DNA from: Streptomyces longisporoflavus
Lineage (GTDB): Bacteria; Actinomycetota; Actinomycetes; Streptomycetales; Streptomycetaceae
Direction: 5' to 3'
DNA length: 64,000 nt
Assembly: GCF_014649775.1 (NCBI RefSeq)
Contig: NZ_BMTR01000004.1
Span: 372,001-436,000, forward strand
In this document: in pieces, positions 31,022 through 38,968 of the stretch
Layout: each line of letters starts with the position of its first letter
How positions within the stretch are numbered: the first letter of the stretch is position 1
Program-made: the position numbers and the translations under genes
Notes under the pieces: model-generated
What the model saw: the letters and a program-made list of their open reading frames with translations, nothing else
Told to the model about the DNA's origin: nothing
Database searches by the model: none

Positions 31022-33006
31022 TTGGAGAGCTCCAGGACGGGGGTCGCGCCGGCCAGGTCCAGCCGGAACACCTGGGCGTACAGGGCGAGTTCGGCCTCCA
31101 GGGCGCGGATCAGCGTGTCCACGCGGCGGAATCCGTGCCCCTCGCCCTCGAAGGCGATGTAGGCGTACGGCACGTCACGCCCCTCGAGATCGGAGACGAA
31201 CCTCTCGGCCTGCTCGGGCGGGCAGATCACGTCGTCCAGGCCCTGGAGCAGCAGGAAGGGCACACTCACCCGGTCGGCGTGCTCCGCGGGCGAGCGCTCC
31301 ACGTACCGCGTGGGCACCTCGTCGAACGGCCCGATCATCGAGTCCAGGTAGCGCGACTCGAAGTCGTGGGTGCCGCCCGCGGCCCATTCCGTGAGGTCGA
31401 GGACGGGATAGATGATGGTGCCGCAGGCGTACACGTCCGTCGTGGTCAGCGAGGCCGCCGCGGTCCAGCCGCCCGCACTGCCGCCCCGGATCGCGAGGCG
31501 GTCGCGGTCGGCGGTGCCCTCGTCGGCAAGGGCGAGCGCCACGGCCGCGCAGTCCTCGACGTCGACGATGCCCCACTGCTCGCGCAGCCGGTTGCGGTAC
31601 GCGCGGCCGTAGCCGGTCGAGCCGCCGTAGTTGACCTCGGCGACGCCGATACCGCGCGAGGTGAAGTAGGCGATCTCCAGGTCGAGCACGAGCGGGGAGC
31701 GGCTGGTGGGACCGCCGTGCACCCACACCACGTACGGCGGGAGTTCGTCGTCGGGGGCGACGCGCGTCGGGTGGTGCGGGGGGTAGACGTGCGCGTGGAT
31801 CTCACGGCCCGCCGGACCGCTGAAGGTGCGGATGCGCGGCTCCGGGTAGTAGGCGGTGTCCACCGGGTCGTCGTGCGCGGCGCCGATCACGCGGGCGCGG
31901 CCGGTGCTCGTGTCCAGTTCCACGACCTCGTACGCGCTGCGGGGGCTGGCCGCGACGCCGACGGCGCGGGTGCCGTTCACCGCGAGGGTGGCCGACCACT
32001 CCGTCCAGGGGCCCGCCGCGTCGACGACCTCGCCGGTCTCCGGGTCGAGCACGCCGAGCGCGGTGGCGCCCTTGCCGTGCACGACGGCGACGAGGCCGCT
32101 TTCCAGGGGCGCGAACCAGCCGGAGCCGAGCTGCCACAGGGGCCCGCCGAACTCCTCCTCGCGCGGACAGACGGGTGCGCCGTCGCCGCCGCCGGAGGCA
32201 TCACCGCGGTAGAGGTTCCACCACCCGGTGCGGTCACTCACGAACAGCAGCCGACCGTCGGGGGCCCACTCGACCTGCGCGATGGACTCCTCCGAGCCGC
32301 CCGCGAAGACCCGCGGCGCGCCGAAGGTGCCGTCGGCGCGGACCTCGGCGACCAGGAGTTCCGTGCCGTCCCAGGGCATCCGGGGGTGGTCCCAACCGAT
32401 CCACGCCACGCGGGCTCCGTCCGGCGAGAGCCGGGGGCCGGTGATGAAGCGGTGCCGGCCGTCGGAGAGTTCGCGCACCGCCGAGCGGTCGTCGGCCGCC
32501 GAGCCGTCGAGCGGCACGGCGACCGCTACACGGCGTACGTCGGTGGACGCCTCCCCGGTGAACTCCTCCAGGACGCACCACACCTCGCCCCGGTCCGGAC
32601 GCACGCACGGGTCGATGAACCGGAGCCCGCCGCCCACGCCGGAGAGCGGGGTCAGCGGGCGCGGCGCGGCGCCGGCGGTGTCGGGCTCGTACGCGTACAG
32701 GCGCTGGTCGGCGAAGTTCGCGAACACGACGAGCGGTCCTGCGGGTCCCTCGGTCCCGGCCCACGAGCGTCCCCCGTACTCCATGACCCGGCTGCGCACG
32801 TTCCACGGCTCGGGCAGCACGGACTCCTCCGTGCCGTCCGGGCGCCGCCGCACCAGGGCGCGCCTGCCGCCTTCCGCGGGCCTCGGCTCGGTCCACCACG
32901 CCTCGCCCCCGACGAATCCCACGTGGCCGGGAGAGCCGTCGTGGGCGGCGGCGAGCGCCGCGTCGATGGGCGACGGCCATGATCCGTAAGCCTGGGTCTC
33001 CATCAT
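31018..33006 (-). CDS. S9 family prolyl oligopeptidase-type peptidase
   Basis: A 662-residue cytosolic serine peptidase. The first 390 residues or so form a beta-propeller that limits access to short peptides (repeated blade pieces such as RLSPDGARVAWIGWDHP and QVEWAPDGRLLFVSDRTGWW). The C-terminal alpha/beta hydrolase has YVVWVHGGPTS, the nucleophile in IRGGSAGGWTA near residue 510, the acid in LLQGLDDVICPP near 589 and the base in FEGEGHGFRR near 623. It likely cleaves oligopeptides, perhaps proline-containing. MM start: either ATG could serve, behind GAAGAGAAGGAC. It overlaps the S66 gene by 4 bp and follows the M20 gene by 33 bp. Confidence 0.93.
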   Translation of the reverse strand: MMETQAYGSWPSPIDAALAAAHDGSPGHVGFVGGEAWWTEPRPAEGGRRALVRRRPDGTEESVLPEPWNVRSRVMEYGGRSWAGTEGPAGPLVVFANFADQRLYAYEPDTAGAAPRPLTPLSGVGGGLRFIDPCVRPDRGEVWCVLEEFTGEASTDVRRVAVAVPLDGSAADDRSAVRELSDGRHRFITGPRLSPDGARVAWIGWDHPRMPWDGTELLVAEVRADGTFGAPRVFAGGSEESIAQVEWAPDGRLLFVSDRTGWWNLYRGDASGGGDGAPVCPREEEFGGPLWQLGSGWFAPLESGLVAVVHGKGATALGVLDPETGEVVDAAGPWTEWSATLAVNGTRAVGVAASPRSAYEVVELDTSTGRARVIGAAHDDPVDTAYYPEPRIRTFSGPAGREIHAHVYPPHHPTRVAPDDELPPYVVWVHGGPTSRSPLVLDLEIAYFTSRGIGVAEVNYGGSTGYGRAYRNRLREQWGIVDVEDCAAVALALADEGTADRDRLAIRGGSAGGWTAAASLTTTDVYACGTIIYPVLDLTEWAAGGTHDFESRYLDSMIGPFDEVPTRYVERSPAEHADRVSVPFLLLQGLDDVICPPEQAERFVSDLEGRDVPYAYIAFEGEGHGFRRVDTLIRALEAELALYAQVFRLDLAGATPVLELSK

Positions 33007-33039
33007 GTCCTTCTCTTCCCCCGTGATCGGTTGTGTTCC

Positions 33040-34392
33040 CTAGGCCGTTCTCAGATAGCGGTCGAGTACGCGGACGCCGAAGTGCAGCGCGTCGACCGGC
33101 ACGCGCTCGTCGACTCCGTGGAAGAGCGCTTGGTAGTCGAAGCCCTCCGGTGTCTTCAGCGGCGTGAAGCCGTAGCCCGTGATGCCGAGCCGCGAGAACT
33201 GCTTGGCGTCCGTGCCGCCGGACATGCAGTACGGCACGACATGCCCCTCGGGCGCGAACTCCTTGACTGCCGCGCGCATCTTCGCGTACGTCGAGGAGTG
33301 GACCGGCGCCTGAAGCGCCACCTCGCGGTGGTGGAACTCCCAGTCGACGTCCACTCCGGTGAGCCGGTCAAGGGTGGCGGCGAACTCTTCCTCGGCACCG
33401 GCCAGAAAGCGCCCGTCCACATGGGCGACGGCCTGGCCGGGGATCACGTTGACCTTGTAACCGGCGTGCAGCATCGTCGGGTTGGCGCTGTTGCGCACGG
33501 TCGCCTCGACGAGCGACGCGGCCGGGCCGAGCTTCTCCAGGAGGGTGTCCACGTCGAACCCGGGCGTGTCCAGATCGGCCTGCTCCCCGTACAGCGCGGC
33601 CAGTTCGGTCAGCGCGGCCCGCACCGTCGGCGTGAGCCGTACCGGCCAGCGGTGCTCCCCGATGCGGGCGATCGCCGTCGCCAGCTTGGTCACGGCGTTG
33701 TCGTGGTTCACCTTCGAGCCGTGGCCCGCCCTGCCGTGCGCGGTCAGCCTGAGCCAGCCGGTGCCGCGCTCCCCCGCCGCGATGCCGTAGAGCTCGTTGC
33801 CGCGCCCGTCGTGGAAGGTGAAGGCGCCGGACTCGCTGACGCCTTCCGTGCACCCCTCGAAGAGCGAGGCGTGCTGGTCGGCGAGGAACCCTGACCCGTC
33901 CTCGGCGCTCGCCTCCTCGTCGGCGGTGAACGCGATCACGATGTCGCGCCGGGGCCGCACTCCCTGGCGCGCCCAGCCGCGCACCACGGAGAGGATCATC
34001 GCGTCCATGTTCTTCATGTCGACGGCGCCGCGCCCCCACACGACGCCGTCGCGGATCTCCCCGGAGAACGGGTCCACGCTCCAGTCGGCGGCCTCGGCCG
34101 GAACGACGTCCAGGTGGCCGTGCAGCAGCAGCGCGTCGGCCGACGGGTCCGTGCCCTCGATGCGCGCCACGACGTTCGTACGCCCCGGGGTGCGCTCCAG
34201 GAGCCGTGGTTCGAGCCCGGCACCGGCGAGGCGCTCGGCGGCGTACTCGGCGGCGGGCCGCTCGCGGCAGTCGCCGCCGCCACGGTTGGTGGTGTCGATG
34301 CGGATGAGTTCGGAGGTGAACCGGACCACCTCGTCAAGCGCCTGCTCGTCGACGTGTCCGGCGGCCTGATGCCCCGGCTGCTCCTCAGCCAT
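33040..34392 (-). CDS. M20 family metallo-hydrolase (peptidase/deacylase)
   Basis: A 450-residue zinc hydrolase of family M20. The first metal motif is LLLHGHLDVVPAEAADW near residue 98, followed by GRGAVDMKNMDA with the bridging Asp near 125, and DEEASAEDGSGF with the catalytic Glu near 163. The dimerisation lid starts near 210 (RGTGWLRLTAHGRAGHGSKV), and the last metal histidine lies in the C-terminal block TPEGFDYQALFHGVDERVP. Members split dipeptides, acyl-amino acids or succinyl-diaminopimelate. The ribosome site GGAGGAACAAT is inside the end of the M55 gene, which it overlaps by 8 bp. The context suggests breakdown of short, possibly D-containing, peptides. Confidence 0.92.
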   Translation of the reverse strand: MAEEQPGHQAAGHVDEQALDEVVRFTSELIRIDTTNRGGGDCRERPAAEYAAERLAGAGLEPRLLERTPGRTNVVARIEGTDPSADALLLHGHLDVVPAEAADWSVDPFSGEIRDGVVWGRGAVDMKNMDAMILSVVRGWARQGVRPRRDIVIAFTADEEASAEDGSGFLADQHASLFEGCTEGVSESGAFTFHDGRGNELYGIAAGERGTGWLRLTAHGRAGHGSKVNHDNAVTKLATAIARIGEHRWPVRLTPTVRAALTELAALYGEQADLDTPGFDVDTLLEKLGPAASLVEATVRNSANPTMLHAGYKVNVIPGQAVAHVDGRFLAGAEEEFAATLDRLTGVDVDWEFHHREVALQAPVHSSTYAKMRAAVKEFAPEGHVVPYCMSGGTDAKQFSRLGITGYGFTPLKTPEGFDYQALFHGVDERVPVDALHFGVRVLDRYLRTA

Positions 34393-35218
34393 ATTGTTCC
34401 TCCACAGCCGCAGATGCGATCGTCGTGACCGCCTTGAACGTACGAATGCCCTCGTACATGGTCTCGCTGGTGTACGTGATCTTCCGCTCGCCGGTGCGCC
34501 GCACGCCCGGCACCACGGTGGACGCCATGGACAGATGCTCGGCGTCGAATTCGACCTCCACGGTGAACGGGCCGCCCCGGACCGGTTCGTGCCGCACGGC
34601 GAGCGGGGCCGCCTCCTTCGCCGCGGCCCGGATGTCCGCGGCGGTCCGACGGGGGGTGCGGCAGACCGCCGCGTAGCGCGACACGTAGTCCTTGACGGCG
34701 ACCTTCAGCGCGCCGGGCGCGTAGCCGAGCGCGTCCTCGCAGGCCAGGTCGTCACCGGTGACCAGGACCACGGGCACTCCGTACTCGGCGACGACGTGGG
34801 AGTTGAGCAGCCCCTCGCTCGCCCGGTCGCCGTTGACCCAGACGCCGGTGATCGAGTTGGCGAGGTAGGTGTGCGCGAGCACACCCTCCATGCCGGCGCC
34901 CGCGTGATAGCCGATGAACGCGATGCCGTCCACGTCGTCGTGCTGGACGCCCTCGACCATGGAGAGGGACTTGTGCCGCCCGGTGAGCATCTCGGCCCGC
35001 TCGTCGAGGTTCTCCAGGAGCAGGTTGCGCATGGTCCAGTGCGCCTCGTTGACAAGGACCTCGTCGGCCCCGCCGTCGAAGAAGCCCAGCACGGCGGCGT
35101 TCACGTCCGAGGTGAACATCGAACGGCACCGCTCCCACTGCGGCGTGCCCGGCAGCACGTCGGCCGGCCAGGTCACGCCCGTGGCGCCCTCCATGTCGGC
35201 GCTGATCAGGATCTTCAT
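34385..35218 (-). CDS. M55 family D-aminopeptidase (DppA-like)
   Basis: A 277-residue zinc aminopeptidase of family M55. Metal-binding positions line up almost exactly with Bacillus subtilis DppA: Asp8 and Glu10 in ISADMEGATGV, His60 in LVNEAHWTM, His105 in GYHAGAGMEG and Glu135 in NGDRASEGLLNS. DppA releases N-terminal D-amino acids such as D-Ala from D-Ala-D-Ala and forms a large ring-shaped decamer. No signal peptide. It is 6 bp behind the MFS gene and overlaps the M20 gene by 8 bp, so it sits in the middle of a five-gene operon. Start ATG behind GTGAGGCGGC. Confidence 0.94.
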   Translation of the reverse strand: MKILISADMEGATGVTWPADVLPGTPQWERCRSMFTSDVNAAVLGFFDGGADEVLVNEAHWTMRNLLLENLDERAEMLTGRHKSLSMVEGVQHDDVDGIAFIGYHAGAGMEGVLAHTYLANSITGVWVNGDRASEGLLNSHVVAEYGVPVVLVTGDDLACEDALGYAPGALKVAVKDYVSRYAAVCRTPRRTAADIRAAAKEAAPLAVRHEPVRGGPFTVEVEFDAEHLSMASTVVPGVRRTGERKITYTSETMYEGIRTFKAVTTIASAAVEEQYG

Positions 35219-35224
35219 GCCGCC

Positions 35225-36751
35225 TCACGCTACGCGTTCGCCCACTTCTGGGCCAGGTCCGTCCGCGACCGCGTCGCGCGTCCCCGCGTCCCCGTTTCCG
35301 GCGGGCCCGGCGCCGGACGCGGCCACGGTGCCGCGCGCGGATCGGAGACCGAAGGCGCTGATCAGGGCGGCGAGCAGGGCCGCCGCGAGCGGGACCCACA
35401 GGGCCGCGCGGTAGCCGTCGAGGAGGGCCGCGGGTGAACTCGACGTGGTGGCCCATACGTTGACGGCGGATGCCGCGGAGAGGCCGAGCGCGGCACCGAA
35501 CTGGAAGGCGGTGTAGAGCAGCCCGCCGGCCAGGCCCTGCTCCTCCTCCCTGACGCCCTCGGTGGCGACGATCGTGAGCGGCCCGTAGCTGAGGGCGAAG
35601 GAGAGACCGAGGATGATCAGGCTCGGGAACATCGCCGCGTACGCCCAGTCGGCGCCGACCGGCAGGAACAGGGCGTAGGAGAGCGCGGCGAGCAGCAGTC
35701 CGCCGAAGATCGCCCTGGCGTTGCCCAGACGCGCGACGATCCGGGGTGTGACGGTGGGCGAGAGGATGGCGTCGATCCCGATGACGATCATCGCGAAGCT
35801 GGTCTGCAGGGTGGACCAGCCCCGCAGTTCCTGGAGGTAGAGGACGACCAGGAACTGGAACCCGAAGAAGCCGCCCGCGAAGAACAGCCCCGCGAGGTTG
35901 GCGCGGACCAGGGCCCCGCTGCGGAAGATCCCGAGGCGGACCAGGGGTGCCGGGGCGCGGCGCTCGACGGCGACGAAGACGGCGAGCAGGGCGAGGCCCG
36001 CGGCGAGGGTGCCGGCCGTGGCGGCGGCGCTCGCGTGGGATGCCCGCTCCACGCCGAGGACGAGCACGACGATCCCCGCGGTGACCGAGAGGGCGCCCGC
36101 CACGTCGACGCTCTGTCCGGTGCGGTCGGGGCGCGGGGAGCTCGGCACGAAGGCGAGCGCGGCGGCCAGGATCAGGGCGGAGAGCACGACGGGCACGAAG
36201 AAGACCCAGCGCCAGCCGAACGTGGTGAGCAGACCGCCGACGACCAGGCCGATCGAGAAGCCGCCCGCCGCGGTGCCGGAGTAGATGAGCAGCGCCTTGT
36301 TGCGGCGCGGGCCCTCGTCGAAGCCGGTGGTGATGATGGAGAGGCCCGCGGGGGTCATGAAGGCGGCGGCGACGCCGGTGACGAAGCGGGCCACGATCAG
36401 CGTCCAGCCCTCGGTGGCGAAGCCGCCGAGACCGGAGAAGACCAGGAAGACGGAGAGCCACAGGACGAACATCCGGCGGCGCCCGAAGAGGTCGGCCGCA
36501 CGGCCGCCGAGCAGCATGAAGCCCCCGTATCCGAGGACGTAGGCGCTCATGACCCACTGCAGGGATCCGGTGGACAGACCGAGGTCGGCGCGGATGGCCG
36601 GCATCGCGACGTTGAGCATGGCCACGTCGATGCCTTCGAGGAAGATCGCGCCGCACAGGACGAGCAGGACGCCCCATTCGCGGGGCTTGAAGACGACCGG
36701 AGAGGCGCTCGGCGCCCCTGCTGATGATTCTGTCTGCGCACTCGAACTCAC
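35225..36751 (-). CDS. MFS transporter, DHA2 (14-helix) type
   Basis: A 508-residue major facilitator protein with about 14 membrane helices. Motif A reads LLGGRAADLFGRRRMFVLW near residue 80, and the motif C region AGGFSIGLVVGGLL near 162 is typical of drug:proton antiporters. The C-terminal 40 residues are Gly/Ala-rich and likely cytosolic. It is the first gene of the peptidase operon and is divergent from a LysR gene, a common regulator-transporter layout. The DHA2 family normally exports small molecules; whether it exports peptide products or moves peptides here is unknown. GTG start behind GGCGGAGAACTGAC. Confidence 0.9.
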   Translation of the reverse strand: MSSSAQTESSAGAPSASPVVFKPREWGVLLVLCGAIFLEGIDVAMLNVAMPAIRADLGLSTGSLQWVMSAYVLGYGGFMLLGGRAADLFGRRRMFVLWLSVFLVFSGLGGFATEGWTLIVARFVTGVAAAFMTPAGLSIITTGFDEGPRRNKALLIYSGTAAGGFSIGLVVGGLLTTFGWRWVFFVPVVLSALILAAALAFVPSSPRPDRTGQSVDVAGALSVTAGIVVLVLGVERASHASAAATAGTLAAGLALLAVFVAVERRAPAPLVRLGIFRSGALVRANLAGLFFAGGFFGFQFLVVLYLQELRGWSTLQTSFAMIVIGIDAILSPTVTPRIVARLGNARAIFGGLLLAALSYALFLPVGADWAYAAMFPSLIILGLSFALSYGPLTIVATEGVREEEQGLAGGLLYTAFQFGAALGLSAASAVNVWATTSSSPAALLDGYRAALWVPLAAALLAALISAFGLRSARGTVAASGAGPAGNGDAGTRDAVADGPGPEVGERVA

Positions 36752-36779
36752 GTCAGTTCTCCGCCGATTGACTGATTCC

Positions 36780-36796
36780 GCCGGGGATTTCCCGGC
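36780..36796. promoter_or_regulatory. Palindrome in the MFS/LysR divergent promoter
   Basis: GCCGGG-GATTT-CCCGGC is a perfect 6-bp inverted repeat with a 5-bp centre, 28 bp upstream of the MFS start and 99 bp upstream of lysR. It is a candidate site for the LysR regulator or a transcript hairpin. Not matched to a known consensus. Confidence 0.4.
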
Positions 36797-36894
36797 TCAC
36801 TCACCCTCGATCAGGGCGTATGGGCGGAACAACGGCGAAGATCGCAACGTTCGTTCAACCAGGCTTACCGATCCGAGCTGCCCGGGGGACGTCG

Positions 36895-37836
36895 ATGGAA
36901 CGCGATGAAGTGGAGTGCTTTCTGCTGCTCGCCGAGGAGCTGCACTTCGGCCGTACGGCGGAGCGCATGCGGCTGTCCCGGGCCAGGGTGAGCCAGCTGA
37001 TCCAGCGCACCGAACGCCGCGTAGGAGCCCCGCTGTTCGTCCGCACGAGCCGCCGTGTCGGCCTCACCGCGCTCGGCCGCCAGCTCCGCGCCGACCTGGA
37101 ACCGCACCACCGGGCCATCGACGCGGCGGTCGAGCGGGCCGCGGCCACCGCGCGCGGCATCGACGGCGTGCTGCACGTCGGTTTCGGCAATCCGCTGGCG
37201 GGCGAGATCGTGCTGCGGGCGACGGAGGCGCTGCGAGTCAGCCATCCGGGGCTCGCGGTGGAGATCTGCGAGGTGCCGCTCGGTGATCCGTACGGGCAGT
37301 TGCGCAAGGGCGAGTTCGACGTGCAGCTCACGGAGCTGCCGGTGCGCGAGGACGACCTCGGGGGCGGCCCCGAGCTGCTCGCGGAGGCACGCGTGCTCGC
37401 GATCGCCGCGTCGCATCCGCTGGCCGTACGGGACTCGGTGTCGCTCGATGATCTGGCCGACGTGCCGCTCCTGCCGATCGAGGGCGAGGTGCCCGACTAC
37501 TGGCTGGAGCACCACGTCCCGTCGCACACCCCGTCCGGCAGGCCGATCGGCCGCGGCCCTGCGGTGACCAACATGCAGGAGGCGCTGATGCTGGTCGCGG
37601 GCGGCCGGGGCGCGTTCCTCGCTCCCGCGCACACGGGGACGTACTTCGCCCGGCCCGGCGTCGCCTACGTGCCCTTCGCCGACGCCGAGCCCGTCGGCTA
37701 CGGCCTGGTGTGGCGGGCCGGCCACGGCACGGGGGCCGTCCAGACCTTCGCGCGGACCGCCCGTGAGGCGGCCCGTGACGTGGCGCGGGGGGATGCCGCC
37801 AGTGCGGTGCCGGGGGTGGTCAGCGTGCCGGGGTGA
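36895..37836 (+). CDS. LysR family transcriptional regulator
   Basis: A 313-residue LysR-type regulator. The winged helix-turn-helix lies at residues 1-60 (MERDEVECFLLLAEELHFGR, AERMRLSRARVSQLIQRTER, GLTALGRQL), and the periplasmic-binding-like sensor spans about 90-295 (LHVGFGNPLAGEIVL, GEFDVQLTELPV, LAIAASHPLAVRDSV). It is divergent from the MFS gene across 143 bp and almost certainly controls it and the peptidase genes behind it. The ATG at 36895 fits the family start; an upstream in-frame GTG/ATG extends it by 25 residues without similarity. No transfer signs. Confidence 0.92.
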   Translation: MERDEVECFLLLAEELHFGRTAERMRLSRARVSQLIQRTERRVGAPLFVRTSRRVGLTALGRQLRADLEPHHRAIDAAVERAAATARGIDGVLHVGFGNPLAGEIVLRATEALRVSHPGLAVEICEVPLGDPYGQLRKGEFDVQLTELPVREDDLGGGPELLAEARVLAIAASHPLAVRDSVSLDDLADVPLLPIEGEVPDYWLEHHVPSHTPSGRPIGRGPAVTNMQEALMLVAGGRGAFLAPAHTGTYFARPGVAYVPFADAEPVGYGLVWRAGHGTGAVQTFARTAREAARDVARGDAASAVPGVVSVPG

Positions 37837-37984
37837 GACCGGCACGGGCGCGCACCGCACGGAGCGCCCCCGCCGCGACCACGGCCCGGACGGCGAGCGC
37901 GGGCCGGAGCAGCACCTTGCCGCAGGTCCAGAGCGCGGGGACGGCCGCGGCCGTGGAGGTGGAGAGCGCGGCGACGGCGGTCAT
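37820..37984 (-). CDS. Possible small protein, hypothetical
   Basis: A 54-residue frame starting MTAVAALSTSTAAAVPALW, with strongly biased third codon positions (nearly all G or C) that suggest real coding. It overlaps the lysR stop by 17 bp on the opposite strand. A GTG at 38038 would give a longer version but has a weaker ribosome site and some rare codons. There is no good ribosome site before the ATG either. No domain recognised; it could also be the remnant of a longer gene. Confidence 0.35.
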   Translation of the reverse strand: MTAVAALSTSTAAAVPALWTCGKVLLRPALAVRAVVAAGALRAVRARAGLTPAR

Positions 37985-38060
37985 GCCGAGGGGGGCGCGG
38001 CGCAGGCCGGCCCGGGGCACCCTGGGCGTCCCAGTCACCCCGGGCGGGGCCCGTCGCCCC

Positions 38061-38780
38061 TCACCGCCCCACCACCAGCCACTTCGACGGCAGCTCGATC
38101 CGCCGGCCATCGGGCGTGAACTCGGTGGTGACGAGCGGAAGTTCGCCCGAAGCGATGATCGTGAGCCCCGCCGCCGCCACGTACTGCGGCACCGCCGCGT
38201 CCGCGACCTCGCCCGGCGCGATGCCGTGCGCGAACACGGGTGCCAGCTTCGGCGGCGGTCCTTCGGGGCTCCGGGCGAGGCCTCTCAGGACCGTCCCCGC
38301 GGCCTCCCCGAGCTCGACGACGAACGCCCGGCCGCGCTCGCCGACCAGCGCCGCGATGCTCTCGACGAGCGGCCGCCGGTCGGCGGGCTCGCACTGGTGG
38401 AGCACACCGCGCATGTAGACGTTCATGTCGCCCAGTTCCGCGTGCAGTTGCTCGGCCTCGGCTCTCTCCGCGACGTCGACCTGCCGGAAATCGACCTGTT
38501 CCGCCGGGTCGGCGCGTCGCGCGTGCGCGAGGGCGGCGGCGGACAGGTCGACGCCGATCACGTGGGGGTAGCGGTCGGCGAGGAAGCGGGTCTGGGTGCC
38601 GTTGCCGCAGCCGACGTCCACGACGGGGAGCCCCGCGGCCGTCATGTGCGGTTCGAAGAGGGCGAGATGAATACCGGCGGTGAGCGCGGGTTCGGCGTCC
38701 CAGAAGACGGCCCCCGGTTCCTCGGAAGCGTCCCGCCAGAAACCCTCCCAGGCCTCCTTGTACCGACTCGTGACGCTCAT
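38061..38780 (-). CDS. Class I SAM-dependent methyltransferase
   Basis: A 239-residue methyltransferase. It starts SVTSRYKEAWEGFWRDAS, then has SAM motif I in LPVVDVGCGNGTQTRFLA near residue 55, VIGVDLSAAALAHA for the second strand and VDFRQVDVAER near 100. YMRGVLHQCEPADR near 122-135 is the region after motif IV. The C-terminal VPQYVAAAGLTIIASGELPL forms the last strands. The substrate is unknown; TPMT-like or small-molecule methylation is plausible. The ATG at 38780 follows GGGGAGCTGGGC; the open frame extends upstream without similarity. No linked pathway genes. Confidence 0.87.
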   Translation of the reverse strand: MSVTSRYKEAWEGFWRDASEEPGAVFWDAEPALTAGIHLALFEPHMTAAGLPVVDVGCGNGTQTRFLADRYPHVIGVDLSAAALAHARRADPAEQVDFRQVDVAERAEAEQLHAELGDMNVYMRGVLHQCEPADRRPLVESIAALVGERGRAFVVELGEAAGTVLRGLARSPEGPPPKLAPVFAHGIAPGEVADAAVPQYVAAAGLTIIASGELPLVTTEFTPDGRRIELPSKWLVVGR

Positions 38781-38920
38781 GCCCAGCTCCCCGGGGTGCG
38801 GCGGTGACCGCCGAAGTTGACGGCATGATCGGTCTACCGCGCCCGGAGTGCACGGACAAGTCACCGGCGCGAGCATTCACCGCGACTTCAGAGCACGCCC
38901 GCCCGGCGCACGCCCCTGAG

Positions 38921-38968
38921 CCCCTTCAGGCCCCTTCAGTCTCCTTCAGTCCCCTTCAGGCCCCTTCA
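38921..38968. repeat. 10-bp tandem repeat at the spoIIE-like gene end
   Basis: Five consecutive 10-bp units of the form CCCCTTCAGN (variants CTCCTTCAGT) fill 38921-38970 and break down after that. On the minus strand this is CTGAAGGGGN. The TCA at 38966-38968 inside the fifth unit is the stop codon of the phosphatase gene. A gain or loss of units could alter the end of that protein only through frame changes upstream of the stop, so the array lies mainly in its 3' untranslated part. Confidence 0.85.
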
